Below, piece by piece: positions 1 to 9,119 of a DNA stretch of 64,000 nucleotides. Within the stretch, counting starts at the first letter, position 1. Each line of letters begins with the position of its first letter. Origin of the DNA: Stramonita haemastoma (Eukaryota > Mollusca > Gastropoda > Neogastropoda > Muricidae); NCBI GenBank assembly GCA_030674155.1, contig CM060322.1:60518934-60582933 (forward strand), given 5' to 3'. Position numbers and translations under genes: made by a program. The notes under the pieces are model-generated. The model made no database searches. It was not told the DNA's origin and saw nothing but the letters and a program-made list of their open reading frames with translations.

Positions 1-158
1 CTGTGTTGTTGCTGTTCATACTGGTGCTGTGTTGTTGCTGTTCATACTGGTGCTGTGTTGTTGCTGTTCATACTGGTGCTGTGTTGTTGCTGTTCATACT
101 GGTGCTGTGTTGTTGCTGTTCATACTGGTGCTGTGTTGATGCAGAATGTACTGGTGCT
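1..158 (+). repeat. 26-bp minisatellite, annexin intron
   Basis: About six tandem units of 26 bp built on TGTTGTTGCTGTTCATACTG. The unit is a variant of the array at 523-741, so the two were probably one array before the SINE at 171-520 inserted. It lies in the intron before annexin exon A and runs off the left edge of the window. Confidence 0.85.
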
Positions 159-170
159 ATATTGCAGAGT

Positions 171-520
171 GGGGAACGGAATAGCCTAGTGGTCAGAACA
201 TTGCACTCACAATTTGACGACCTGGGTTCGATTCCTGTTCGAGGAGATTTTTATCCTGGAGTTAACATCAGTGCTGACTCCACTTTCCCCCAGAGTCCTT
301 CGGATGAGACTATAAACCGAGGCCCATGTGTGAACGCACGCAGAACATCTTGCACACACGTTAAATCCTGCTCTGCTTATCATAAGAGTAGGCCATCATG
401 TGCTGGTGGGAACAGATGACATTTTCAAAACTGCATACACACGGGGACTGGATGTTAATAAACCTCAAGAGTGCTTATCCCATTATCCTCGATATAAAAG
501 AATCAAATCAAATCAAATCA
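171..520 (+). mobile_element. tRNA-derived SINE, full length (family S)
   Basis: The best copy of the main SINE of this window. The head has an A-box-like TAGCCTAGTGGT (about 183-194) and a B-box GGGTTCGATTCC (about 224-235). A conserved body follows, then the 3' motif GGGGACTGGATGT, AGTGCTTAT and ATTATCCTCGATATAAAAG, ending in (AATCA)n. The motif CAGAGT stands on both sides, consistent with a target duplication, although the host array is itself periodic. Further copies or fragments lie near 2.65, 3.5, 6.6, 7.3, 8.9, 15.8, 18.8, 25.6, 43.7, 44.7, 46.2, 47.1, 50.9 and 61.8 kb. Confidence 0.85.
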
Positions 521-522
521 GA

Positions 523-741
523 GTATTCTGGTGCTGTGTTGTTGCAGAGTATTCTGGTGCTGTGTTGTTGCAGAGTATTCTGGTGCTGTGTTGCAAATAT
601 ACTGGTGCTGTGTTGTTGCAGAGTATTCTGGTGCTGTGTTGTTGCAGAGTATTCTGGTGCTGTGTTGCAGAGTATTCTGGTGCTGTGTTGCAGAGTATTC
701 TGGTGCTGTGTTGCAAATATACTGGTGCTGTGTTGTTGCAG
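523..741 (+). repeat. 26/23-bp minisatellite ending in a splice acceptor
   Basis: Tandem units of 26 bp, or 23 bp when one GTT is missing, each containing GTGTTGTTGCAGAGTA. The last unit is the real acceptor of annexin exon A (TTGTTGCAG at 733-741). Every unit therefore carries a copy of the acceptor AG with the same upstream context and the first exon bases AGTA. Confidence 0.9.
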
Positions 742-896
742 AGTACGACTGTGAGCTGGAGGAGGACCTGCAGGGCGACACCAGTGGCTACTTCCGGCGC
801 CTGATGGTGTCACTGTGTGTGGGGGGCCGCGAGTCCGACGAGTGGGAATGGGTCAGTGAGGACAAGGCCAGGGAGGACGCCGAGAAATTCAAAGCT
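742..896 (+). CDS. Annexin exon A (end of repeat II and linker)
   Basis: It encodes [17 protein letters not shown] then [20 protein letters not shown] and [14 protein letters not shown]. The DTSGxFRRLLVSL core is an annexin signature. The acceptor is TTGTTGCAG and the first two bases complete a codon begun in the previous exon. The donor is GCT|GTGAGT, phase 0. The acceptor is the last unit of a minisatellite and the donor is the first unit of another. Confidence 0.9.
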
Positions 897-3800
897 GTGA
901 GTAGGGGACTGTTTAATTATAGCTGTGAGTAGGGGACTGTGAGTAGGGGACTGTGAGTAGGGGACTGTTTAATTATAGCTGTGAGTAGGGGACTGTGAGT
1001 AGGGGACTGTGAGTAGGGGACTGTGAATAGGGGACTGTTTAATTATAGCGTGAGTAGGGGACTGTGAGTAGGGGACTGTGAGTAGGGGACTGTGAATAGG
1101 GGACTGTTTAATTATAGCTGTGAGTAGGGGACTGTGAGTAGGGGACTGTGAGTAGGGGACTGTGAATAGGGGACTGTTTAATTATAGCTGTGAGTAGGGG
1201 ACTGTGAATAGGGGACTGTTTAATTATAGCTGTGATGTAGGGGACTGTGAGTAGGGGACTGTGAATAGGGGACTGTTTAATTATAGCTGTGAGTAGGGGA
1301 CTGTGAGTAGGGGACTGTGAGTAGGGGACTGTGAATAGGGGACTGTTTAATTATAGCTGTGAGTAGGGGACTGTGAGTAGGGGACTGTGAGTAGGGGACT
1401 GTGAATAGGGGACTGTTTAATTATAGCTGTGAGTAGGGGAATGTGAGTAGGGGACTGTTTAATTATAGCTGTGAGTAGGGGACTGTGAGTAGGGGACTGT
1501 TTAATTATAACTGTGAGTAGGGGACTTTGAGTAGGGGACTGTTTAATTATAACTGTGAGTAGGGGACTTTGAGTAGGGGACTGTTTTATAGCTGTGAGTA
1601 GGGGACTTTGAGTAGGGGACTGTGAGTAGGGGACTGTTTAATTATAGCTGTGAGTAGGGGACTGTGAATAGGGGACTTTTAATTATAGCTGTGAGTAGGG
1701 GACTGTGAGTAGGGGACTGTTTAATTATAGCTGTGAGTAGGGGACTGTTTAATTATAGCTGTGAGTAGGGGACTGAGAATAGGGGACTGTGAGAAGGGGA
1801 CTGAGAATAGGGGACTGTGAGAAGGGGACTGAGAATAGGGGACTGTGAGAAGGGGACTGTAAATAAGGGACTGTAAGAAGGGGACTGAGAATAGGGGACT
1901 GTGAGAAGGGGACTGAGAATAGGGGACTGTGAGAAGGGGACTGAGAATAGGGGACTGTGAGAAGGGGACTGTAAATAGGGGACTGTAAGAAGGGGACTGA
2001 GAATAGGGGACTGTGAGAAGGGGACTGTAAATAGGGGACTGTAAGAAGGGGACTGAGAATAGGGGACTGTGAGAAGGGGACTGTGAGAAGGGGACTGTAA
2101 ATAGGGGACTGTGAGAAGGGGACTGTAAACAGGGGACTGTGAGAAGGGGACTGTAAATAGGGGACTGTGAGAAGGGGACTGTAAATCAGGGTTCGCGCTA
2201 GGATTTTTTAAAACCGGTACTGCGAGTTGCCATTTCAGAGACATCTTGACCAACTCCCCCAAAATCGGTCCCCAGAAAATAAAATCCGGTACGTACTGTG
2301 AACAAAACGAAACTATTCAGTGAGGGGGTGGGGGAGGGGGGGATTGTTCGGCAGCAAAACTAAATCTAAATTGAACGCAAATCTCTAAGACTTTGACTGC
2401 CGTGCTGCTTGCTGCCACTCGCTTCTTGGGCACGAAGCCACGAAGGAAATAGGTTTTTTTTTCTAGCGCCTGTGCCACTGTCCGTGTCAGTCTGTTGTTT
2501 TGCATGGCATCATTCGTGTGACTTTTATTCTTTTTTTCTTGTTTCTATGCTTAGCGCTCATCTAGATCTTTGTTCATTTTAGATTTGGTTTTCGACTCTT
2601 CTCTCTGAAAGCAACGCGCAAGTTCATAGTCATAGACCCTCGCTTTTCGCTTTTCGTAAGAGCAGGCCGTCGTGTACCGGTTGGAACGGATTACATTTAC
2701 AAAACTGCATACACACGGGGACTGGATGTGAAAAAGCACAGGAGTGCTTATTCCATTATCCTCGATATAAAAGATTAAAAGAATACAGAATAAATAAATC
2801 TAGGCCCCATTTACTCAGTCAATGTGAATGGAAGTCGCTGTCATGCCGAGAAAGCGCGAAGCTCTATTCTTTCACAGTAAAGCTTGCTGTTCTGCGTGCT
2901 AGGCTAATCAGGCTGGCGCTAAAGATGTTCGTCGGAAGGGGTGGGAAGGGGTAGGTGCGGTAAGCACAGTACAGGCCCATGACAGACTGTCAGAAAACGT
3001 CACTTCAGACTTTTTTTTTTGAGACGGAAATCTAATCGGTCACAGGCAAACAGAATCGGTACGCGGTACCGGCTGCTTCGAAAATTTTCGGTATTCCCTG
3101 TTTACAATCGGTAAAATACCGACAATTACCGGTTATCGCGAACCCTGGTAAATAGGGGACTGTGAGAAGGGGACTGTAAATAGGGGACTGTAAGAAGGGG
3201 ACTGTAAATAGGGGACTGTGAATAGGGGACTGTTTAATTATAGCTGTGAGTAGGGGGCTGTGATGAGTGGGAATGGGTCAGTGAGGATAAGGCCAGGGAG
3301 GACGCCGAGAAATTCAAAGCTGTGAGTGTTGATACATATACTGTGAATGTGACGCTCCTCCATTAAATTTATTTATTAATTAATTAATTTATTTACTCTT
3401 TTATATTGAGGATATTGAGTGTTGATACCATACTGTAAATGGTACTTTAGGTTATGTTTGTTTTGGTAGTTGTCGCCCCTGGCTGGGAGTATTTAAAAAA
3501 TTTTTTTTTACCTTTTATTCTTTTATATCGAGGATAATGGAATAAGCACTCATGTGCTTTTTTACATCCAGTCCCCGTGTGTATGCAGTTTTTGTAAATT
3601 GTGTCATCTGTTCCCACTGGCACATGATGGCCTACTCTTACAAAAAGTGGAACATGATTTAACGTGTGTGCAAGATGTTCTGCGTGCATTTGCACACAGG
3701 GCCTTGGTTTACAGTCCCATCTGAAGGACTTGTGTGTGTGTGTGTGTCCTTTCCAAATTTCTCTGATATCAGGACTGTAGTAAGAAGCCAGAAAGTCAGA

Positions 3801-4431
3801 GGTCCCACGCTTCGGCAAGTTCTCCCACTTAAGCACTTCAGGCCACCCCGAAAATGTTACAATTCGTAAAGCAACTTTATGAGATGAAACTCAAATGGAT
3901 TGCATTACATAGTGAATGCTTACTCTGTTACCCTTGGAAAATAAAGAATTAAAAAAAGTGCTGTAGGTCAATAAGTTAAAAAGTTAAAGTCTGTCCCGAG
4001 CGTAAGGCTCATCAGGCCGGTGCTTATCCCGGTTTCTGTGGCGTAAAGCGACTGAGAGTCATAGACTCCCCCCTGGATGGGATGCCAGTCTATCGCAGGG
4101 TTAACCCCCAACCCAAGGTTGGTACCCCTTTTACACCTGGGTGGGGTGAGAAATAGCCGTAAAGTGCCTTTTCCAAGGGCACAACGCTATAGCCGAAAGC
4201 TGGGATCGAACCCGCAACCTTTAGATTACGAGTCCAACGCCCTAACCACTAGGCTACAGCGGCTGTGAATAGGGGACTTTAATTATAGCTGTGAGTAGGG
4301 GACTGAGAATAGGGGACTGTGAGAAGACACAAGAAAGCTACATTTCATATTTGTTCAAACATTATACGCTTCAAATAAAAATATCACAAACACTTACATT
4401 GGTACATGCGCACATGCACACACACACACAC

Positions 4432-4502
<71 letters not shown>

Positions 4503-4936
4503 GTCTTGCCTGGTCACCAGCACCTGTCTCTCTCTCCCCTCAGTGCTGTGGGTCAATGCAGGAGGCTTTGTGTGCAGGCAGGAGTGGATGCCTGGGGCAC
4601 GGAGGAAGCGGAGCTGAACGCCATCTTGTGTCTGACCTCCCCGGGTCAGCTGCGGAAGACCATCGAGGTTTACGAGGAGCTGACGGAAGGGGCCACCATG
4701 GAAGAAGCCATCCGCAGCGAGTGTAGCGGGGCTCTGCAGGAGGGGTACCTGGCTATAGGTGTGTGTGTGTGTGTGGTGTGTGTGTGTGTGTGAGTATAGC
4801 GGGGCTCTGCAGGAGGGGTACCTGGCTATAGGTGTGTGTGTGTGTGTAGCGGGGCTCTGCAGGAGGGGTACCTGGCTATAGGTGTGTGTGTGTGTGTGTG
4901 TGTGTAGCGGGGCTCTGCAGGAGGGGTACCTGGCTA

Positions 4937-4967
<31 letters not shown>

Positions 4968-7062
4968 AGCGGGGCTCAGCAGGAGGGGTACCTGGCTATA
5001 GGTGTGTGTGTGTGTGTATGTGTGTGTGTACGGGGCTCAGCAGGAGGGGTACCTGGCTATAGGTGTGTGTGTGTGTGTGAGTATAGCGGGGCTCTGCAGG
5101 AGGGGTACCTGGCTATAGGTGTGTGTGTGTGTGTGAGTATAGCGGGGCTCTGCAGGAGGGGTACCTGGCTATAGGTGTGTGTGTGTGTGTGAGTATAGCG
5201 GGGCTCTGCAGGAGGGGTACCTGGCTATAGGTGTGTGTGAGTATAGCGGGGCTCTGCAGGAGGGGTACCTGGCTATAGGTGTGTGTGTGTGTGTGTAGTA
5301 TAGCGGGGCTCTGCAGGAGGGGTACCTGGCTATAGGTGTGTGTGTGTTGTGTGAGTATAGCGGGGCTCTGCAGGAGGGGTACCTGGCTATAGGTGTGTGT
5401 GTGTGTGTGAGTATAGCGGGGCTCTGCAGGAGGGGTACCTGGCTATAGGTGTGTGTGAGTATAGCGGGGCTCTGCAGGAGGGGTACCTGGCTATAGGTGT
5501 GTGTGTGTGTGTGAGTATAGCGGGGCTCTGCAGGAGGGGTACCTGGCTATAGGTGTGTGTGTGTGTGTGTGTGTGTGGTAGCGGGGCTCTGCTGGAAGGC
5601 TACCTGGCTATAGCGGGGAGGTGGGGGGTGAGTGTGTGTGTGTGTGTGTGTGTGTGTTGTGTGTGTGTGTGTGTGTGTGGTGTTTGTGTGTGTGTGTATG
5701 TGTGTGTGTGTGTGTGCCAGCAGGCTTGCATGCATGTGTGTGTGTGTGTGTGTGTGTTATGTGTGTGTGTGCAATTTTACATCTATTCACATAGTGATAT
5801 TAGGTAGGGCATGATGATGGCATGAGAGTTTTCAATATAGTAAAGAGATGCATGGTGGTACTTGTGTGTGTTGAAATACTGAATTGAAACCATATGTTGT
5901 AAGAACGTGGCAAAGAAATGCAAATATAAAAGAAACACCCCCCTCAGAATAATTGAAAACCTTTCTAAATGAGGAATCTGTACAGTTGCAAAATATGTGG
6001 ACAGTAAAGCTTTTACAGCCTCATGGTCACACTTTTATGTTTTAACAAAAAAGAAGTCACCAGGGACTGCACACATGGACTACCCCCTCCAGACCATCCC
6101 CTCCCCCCCCCAAAAAAAAAAAAAAATCCCACCAAAAATAATAAAAAGACCAAAAAATGCCCAGGCAGTACTGGAATAAGGGAGTGTGTGTTTTGTGTTT
6201 TCATGGGGGTGGGGGGTGGGGGGTTCATGGTGTTTGTGTTTTCATGGGGTTTGTGTTTTCATGGGGTTTGTGTTTTCATGGGGGTTTGTGTTTTCATGGG
6301 GGGGGGGGCTGTTTTCACAGGGTGTGTGTTTTCATGGGGTGTGTGTTTTCATGATGCAGTGGAGAGTGTGAAGAGCAAACCCAACTTCTTCGCTCGTCGT
6401 CTGCGTGACAGCATGGCGGGGTTTGGAACCAGCGACAGAGACCTGATCCGCATCATCGTCAGCAGATCTGAGGTGTTTGTTTGTTTATTTTATTTATTTA
6501 TTTATGTTATTTATTTATGTTATTTATTCTATTTATTTATTGATTTTATGTATTGTATTTATTCTTTTATACTGAGGATATTGGAATAAGCAGTCATATG
6601 CTTTTTTACATCCAGTCCTCGTGTGTATGCAGTTTTATAAATTTTGTCATCTGTTCCCACCAGCCCACAATGGCCTACTTTCATGAAAAGCGGAACAGGA
6701 TTTAACATGTGCACAACAGTTCCCTTAAGGAATTTCTTCTCCCTCAAAATGATAATGATAATGATAAAAGCAACGAGATCAATTTTATAATTTGTAAAAC
6801 CATAAAAAACTGCAAAGTTACAATGCAGAGAATTTTTTCATTTCTATGCAAAGTTTACACATATTTCCTCAGTTTTTTGCTTTGACCAAAACATGTTGAT
6901 CAATTGATGTTGCTGCAAATTGCTGTTGACCAGATTGACATGGAGGAAATCAAGGAGGCGTACGAATCTGCCTACAAAAAGCCGCTGGTTGATGCTGTGG
7001 AAAGCGAGTGCAGTGGGGACTACCGCAAACTTCTGAAGGCCATCCTCATGCCCCCGAATTAG
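742..7062 (+). CDS. Annexin, C-terminal part (4 exons; 5' exons outside window)
   Basis: Join of 742-896, 4578-4758, 6360-6472 and 6934-7062, about 192 codons ending in TAG. Annexins are cytosolic proteins that bind acidic membrane phospholipids in a calcium-dependent way. The exons give, in order: the end of repeat II ([14 protein letters not shown]), repeat III ([25 protein letters not shown]), and repeat IV ([40 protein letters not shown]). The GxGT-type calcium loops are recognisable in repeats III (WGTEE) and IV (GFGTSD). Phases agree at every junction (0, 1, 0), and alignment to the annexin pattern decides each splice site. The typical core is about 310 residues, so roughly the first 40 percent is missing to the left. 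Paralogue not assigned. Confidence 0.9.
897..2186 (+). repeat. 14-bp minisatellite of donor-like units
   Basis: The array begins at the exon A donor. All units are 14 bp: GTGAGTAGGGGACT, GTGAATAGGGGACT and GTTTAATTATAGCT in the first half, then GAGAATAGGGGACT, GTGAGAAGGGGACT, GTAAATAGGGGACT and GTAAGAAGGGGACT. The first type starts with a consensus 5' splice site (GTGAGT). The third ends in AGCT, so AGCT|GTGAGT, the context of the true exon end, is rebuilt repeatedly. The array is broken by a transposon at 2187 and resumes at 3148 and 4265. Confidence 0.95.
2187..3147. mobile_element. Non-autonomous DNA transposon, CAGGGTTCGCG ends
   Basis: A 961-bp element with terminal inverted repeats CAGGGTTCGCG / CGCGAACCCTG, flanked by the 6-bp duplication GTAAAT (2181-2186 and 3148-3153). 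Removing it restores an unbroken 14-bp minisatellite. It carries several CCGGTA-type motifs near both ends and a SINE fragment inside. No transposase frame was seen. Superfamily not assigned; hAT-like is possible, but the duplication is shorter than the usual 8 bp. Confidence 0.85.
2640..2800 (+). mobile_element. SINE family S, 3' half
   Basis: Matches the body and tail of the copy at 171-520: AAGAGCAGGCCGTCGTGTACC, then CACACGGGGACTGGATGT, AGTGCTTATTCC and CTCGATATAAAAG. It lies inside the DNA transposon at 2187-3147. Confidence 0.7.
3148..3253 (+). repeat. 14-bp minisatellite, continued
   Basis: Continuation of the 897-2186 array after the transposon, with the same unit types, ending in GCTGTGAGTAGGGGGCTGT directly before the duplicated exon end at 3262. 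Confidence 0.9.
3262..3321 (+). pseudogene. Duplicated 3' end of annexin exon A with donor
   Basis: Sixty bases identical to 837-896 except for two GAC-to-GAT changes, both silent, so the same 20 residues ([20 protein letters not shown]) are encoded. It is followed, like the original, by GTGAGT (3322-3327), after which the sequence differs (GTTGATAC). No full upstream exon part or obvious acceptor precedes it. It is probably a by-product of array expansion; use as a cryptic donor is conceivable. Confidence 0.9.
3497..3735 (-). mobile_element. SINE family S, antisense copy
   Basis: Reverse copy of the 171-520 family: TTTTATATCGAGGATAATGG, GCACTCATGTGC, CATCCAGTCCCCGTGTG, then the body as far as GATGTTCTGCGTGC. 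Confidence 0.8.
3990..4264 (-). mobile_element. tRNA-derived SINE of a second family
   Basis: On the minus strand the head reads GTAGCCTAGTGGTTAGGG (A box), an anticodon-loop-like ACTCGTAATC, and GGGTTCGATCCC (B box). The head resembles a threonine tRNA, but the acceptor stem does not close. The body contains CCACCCAGGTGTAAAAGGGG, a motif of conserved-domain SINEs. Inserted within the former 14-bp array, which resumes at 4265. Confidence 0.8.
4265..4326 (+). repeat. 14-bp minisatellite, distal remnant
   Basis: Four to five units of the 897-2186 family (GTGAATAGGGGACT, GTGAGTAGGGGACT, GAGAATAGGGGACT). The array therefore once reached at least this far into the intron. Confidence 0.85.
4405..4500 (+). 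repeat. (CA)n microsatellite
   Basis: About 90 bp of nearly pure CA, ending about 80 bp before the exon B acceptor. Confidence 0.95.
4578..4758 (+). CDS. Annexin exon B (repeat III)
   Basis: Encodes [51 protein letters not shown] and ALQEGYLAI. The acceptor CTTTGTGTGCAG at 4566-4577 is chosen over CTCAG at 4539-4543 because it gives exactly six residues between the ED of exon A and the AG of repeat III, as in annexins. The exon ends ATA G|GT; the split codon becomes valine with exon C, giving [10 protein letters not shown]. The 3' end of this exon is the unit of the following array. Confidence 0.9.
4759..5620 (+). repeat. Minisatellite made of the exon B end plus donor
   Basis: Fifteen further copies of the last 34 or so bases of exon B (AGCGGGGCTCTGCAGGAGG through GGTACCTGGCTATAG), each followed by GTGTGTG of varying length. 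Each copy could encode [11 protein letters not shown] and ends at the same TATAG|GTGTGT border as the real exon. The last copy (about 5580) is diverged. Unit length is about 50-65 bp because the GT tract varies. Confidence 0.95.
5628..5772 (+). repeat. (GT)n microsatellite
   Basis: Interrupted GT tract, apparently an outgrowth of the GT spacers of the preceding array. Confidence 0.9.
5773..6185. other. Annexin intron, mostly unique sequence
   Basis: AT-rich sequence with a C8/A15 tract near 6100. At 5795-5815 a short stretch (TTAGGTAGGGCATGATGATG) resembles the left end of the MITE at 17448. No exon seen. Confidence 0.5.
6186..6356 (+). repeat. TGTTTTCATGGGG minisatellite before exon C
   Basis: About nine units of 13-18 bp based on GTGTTTTCATGGGG with variable G runs. 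The last unit, GTGTTTTCATGATGCAG, is the acceptor of annexin exon C. Confidence 0.85.
6360..6472 (+). CDS. Annexin exon C (start of repeat IV)
   Basis: Begins with TG, completing the valine codon from exon B. Encodes [20 protein letters not shown] and [17 protein letters not shown]. The FFAxRLxxSMxGxGT and IRIxVSRSE motifs are those of annexin repeat IV, including its calcium loop. Donor GAG|GTGTTT, phase 0. Confidence 0.92.
6545..6725 (-). mobile_element. SINE family S, antisense copy
   Basis: Contains TTCTTTTATACTGAGGATAT, AATAAGCAGTCATATGC, ACATCCAGTCCTCGTGTGTA and the inverse of GGAACAGATGAC. It is preceded by a degenerate (ATTT)n tail region at 6481-6560. Confidence 0.8.
6934..7062 (+). 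CDS. Annexin exon D (end of repeat IV, stop)
   Basis: Encodes [34 protein letters not shown] and KAILMPPN, then TAG at 7060-7062. The acceptor GCTGTTGACCAG is set by the annexin pattern SRSEIDxxxI. The SGDYRKxLL motif and a short tail mark the normal annexin C-terminus. Confidence 0.93.
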   Translation: MDMEEIKEAYESAYKKPLVDAVESECSGDYRKLLKAILMPPN

Positions 7063-7264
7063 GGGCCTGGTCACTGATGCAGCTCCTGTGCTCTCTTCAG
7101 CGGCTGTTGGGGCCAAATCTTCGTTTCTCTGTAGGCTGTCTGCAGGACAGCATGTCAGCGACGTACAGCAGTGTTGTTCAGTTCCTTTCTGTGTTTTTGT
7201 TGTTAACATGAAGAAGTACTTGGCTTCTCCTGTGACTGAATTATCGAGGCTTACTTTACTTCAC

Positions 7265-7490
7265 TTTTTTTGTTGAGGATAATTGAATAAGCATACATGT
7301 GGGTGTTTTTTTTTACATCCAGTCTCCGTTTGTATGTAGTTTTGAAAATGTTGTTATCCATTCCCACCGGCACACAGTGGCCTATTCTTCTGAAAATCGG
7401 AACAGGTTTTAACCTGTGTGCAAGATCTTCTGCATGTATTAGTACTTGGGACCTGTTTATAGTCTCATCTGAAGGACTTGAATCTGTTAT
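7265..7490 (-). mobile_element. SINE family S, antisense copy
   Basis: Shows GTTGAGGATAATTGAATAAG, ACATCCAGTCTCCGTTTGTA and GTGTGCAAGATCTTCTGCAT in the reverse order of the family. It lies in the putative annexin 3' UTR. Confidence 0.8.
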
Positions 7491-7627
7491 TTATCGTTTG
7501 AATGGACACCTAATAGTGTAAGCAAAAAAAAAAAAAAAGCATTTATGTCTTGAAAATAACCCATCGGCTCTTTTTTTCCCAGTAGTTCTATGTGGTGTTT
7601 TTTTGTTTGGTTGTTTTTTTTTCAAGT

Positions 7628-7664
<37 letters not shown>
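7628..7664 (+). repeat. Uninterrupted G37 tract
   Basis: Thirty-seven consecutive G residues. It could form G-quadruplexes; length is likely unstable and prone to assembly error. Confidence 0.9.
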
Positions 7665-7665
<1 letters not shown>

Positions 7666-8800
7666 GGAGTTCAAATTTGATTCAGTGAAGCTTTTGTCTG
7701 TTTTTTCCCCTAAAAAATATTGTGTGCTGATTTGGAGGTAGGCATTTGTCAGTATTTCAGGCATGATTTTGTTGATTAAGCTAAATGCAATCAGTTTTCA
7801 GCTGCATTTTTGTGCCCTTGCATTTCTGTAAGATTCAATATATCCCTTCCTGTTTTGTAGATATTTTTTTGTGATATTTAATGAGCCTGCTTCAGGTTTT
7901 GCTGATTGTGTCAGTTGTAGTCATTTGTCTTGGCATAAACCACAGAACCACATCAGGGACACGTTAGTGCTCTTGTCCCCCCCCCCTCCACCCTTAAAGT
8001 ATGTTTTTGTTTTGATTTGTTATTGTGAGCTTCATCATTGTTGTTATCAAACTCAGTATTTGCATCGGGCTACTGTAACATGTCAGGTAAATTCAGAGAA
8101 TGAAGCGATCAGGAAAATGATGGAACAACCTTGTTGACCAGTCACACTACGCATTGATGATCTGTTGTAGTTCTCAACAACCCCCCTCCCTCCCCCCCCC
8201 CCCCTCCAGGTTTCCTGTTCAGGCTTTCACCTCATCACCAGAGTCACAGTCACTTCAGCTCCTGACCAGAATGCAGTGACGATCTGGAATCTCACCAGAA
8301 TATAATAGACATATGGAATCTCACTAGAATATAGCGGGGATTTGGAATCTCACCAGAATGTAGTGAAGAGGGGATCCAAAAAGTGACAGGACATGATAAA
8401 CCACGGTCCATTACAGGGGGACTGGTGGATTGCCAAAACACCTTCATCCTACCTTGACTGACTGACTGACTGACAGACAGGGAGGGGGGGGGGGGAGCGC
8501 CATGGCCACAGCTGAAGCTTCTGCAGCGTCATAGCTTGCAGCAGGCTGTCATGTCATGCCAGCAGACGACACCAGTGGTTAGGTCCTACAGAAATTTGCT
8601 GTCTGGCTGGTATTGTTGTTACGGATTTGCATTGATCATCATGTCATTTTTTGAAAAACAAACTCACCTCGGGGACTCGTCTTGTTGGGTTGTGAACACA
8701 CAGACGTTGGTTTTCCTTTGTCATGCAGACATGCTTTGACTTTGTAGAGACACACCGTCCTTCATCTCCTATGTTGTTGCAAAGCCTGAAGAATGTTGGC

Positions 8801-8806
8801 AATAAA
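8801..8806 (+). terminator. Poly(A) signal of the annexin gene
   Basis: AATAAA followed by the GT-rich sequence GTGATGTGATACTGGG and TTTTCTGTGTTGT, the usual arrangement of a cleavage and polyadenylation site. Confidence 0.6.
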
Positions 8807-8884
8807 GTGATGTGATACTGGGACCGTGTTTTCTGTGTTGTATCTCACTTCGGGTGTGCAAAGGCTTTTGATTATACATTTCTT

Positions 8885-9110
8885 TTTAATATATTATTTC
8901 GAGGATAATGGAATAAGCACTTGTGTGCTTTTTTTTTTTTTTTTTTTTTCGTACATCCAGTCCCAGTGTGTATGCAGTTTTGTCATCCGTTCCCATTGGC
9001 AGTCAATGGCTTACTCTTCGGAAAAGCAGAATGAGTTTTAACATGTGTGTGAGATGTTTTGTGTCCGTTCGCACACGGGACCTTGGTTTATAGTCTCATC
9101 CGAAGGATAC
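8885..9110 (-). mobile_element. SINE family S, antisense copy
   Basis: Contains TTTCGAGGATAATGGAATAA, a T run, ACATCCAGTCCCAGTGTGTA and the reverse body through GATGTTTTGTGTCCG. Confidence 0.8.
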
Positions 9111-9119
9111 ATGTGCATC

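Larger units (their letters stand above)
7063..8825 (+). other. Probable annexin 3' UTR
   Basis: Follows the annexin stop without another open exon and ends at AATAAA (8801) with a GT-rich stretch after it. It includes an antisense SINE, a G37 tract (7628-7664), C/T runs near 7980 and 8190, and three 30-35-bp units around TGGAATCTCACCAGAAT (8270-8370). Extent is inferred from the signal only. Confidence 0.6.

Noticed and set aside
1753..2262. 169-codon minus-strand frame with [10 protein letters not shown] repeats
   Set aside because: It lies in the 14-bp annexin intron array and the transposon junction.
4175..4264. Possible functional tRNA gene on the minus strand
   Set aside because: Good A and B boxes and a CGT loop, but the acceptor stem does not pair and a SINE body follows.
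4539..4577. Upstream acceptor CTCAG at 4543 for annexin exon B
   Set aside because: It would add 11 or more residues ([11 protein letters not shown]) not present in the annexin pattern; the 4577 acceptor gives exact spacing.
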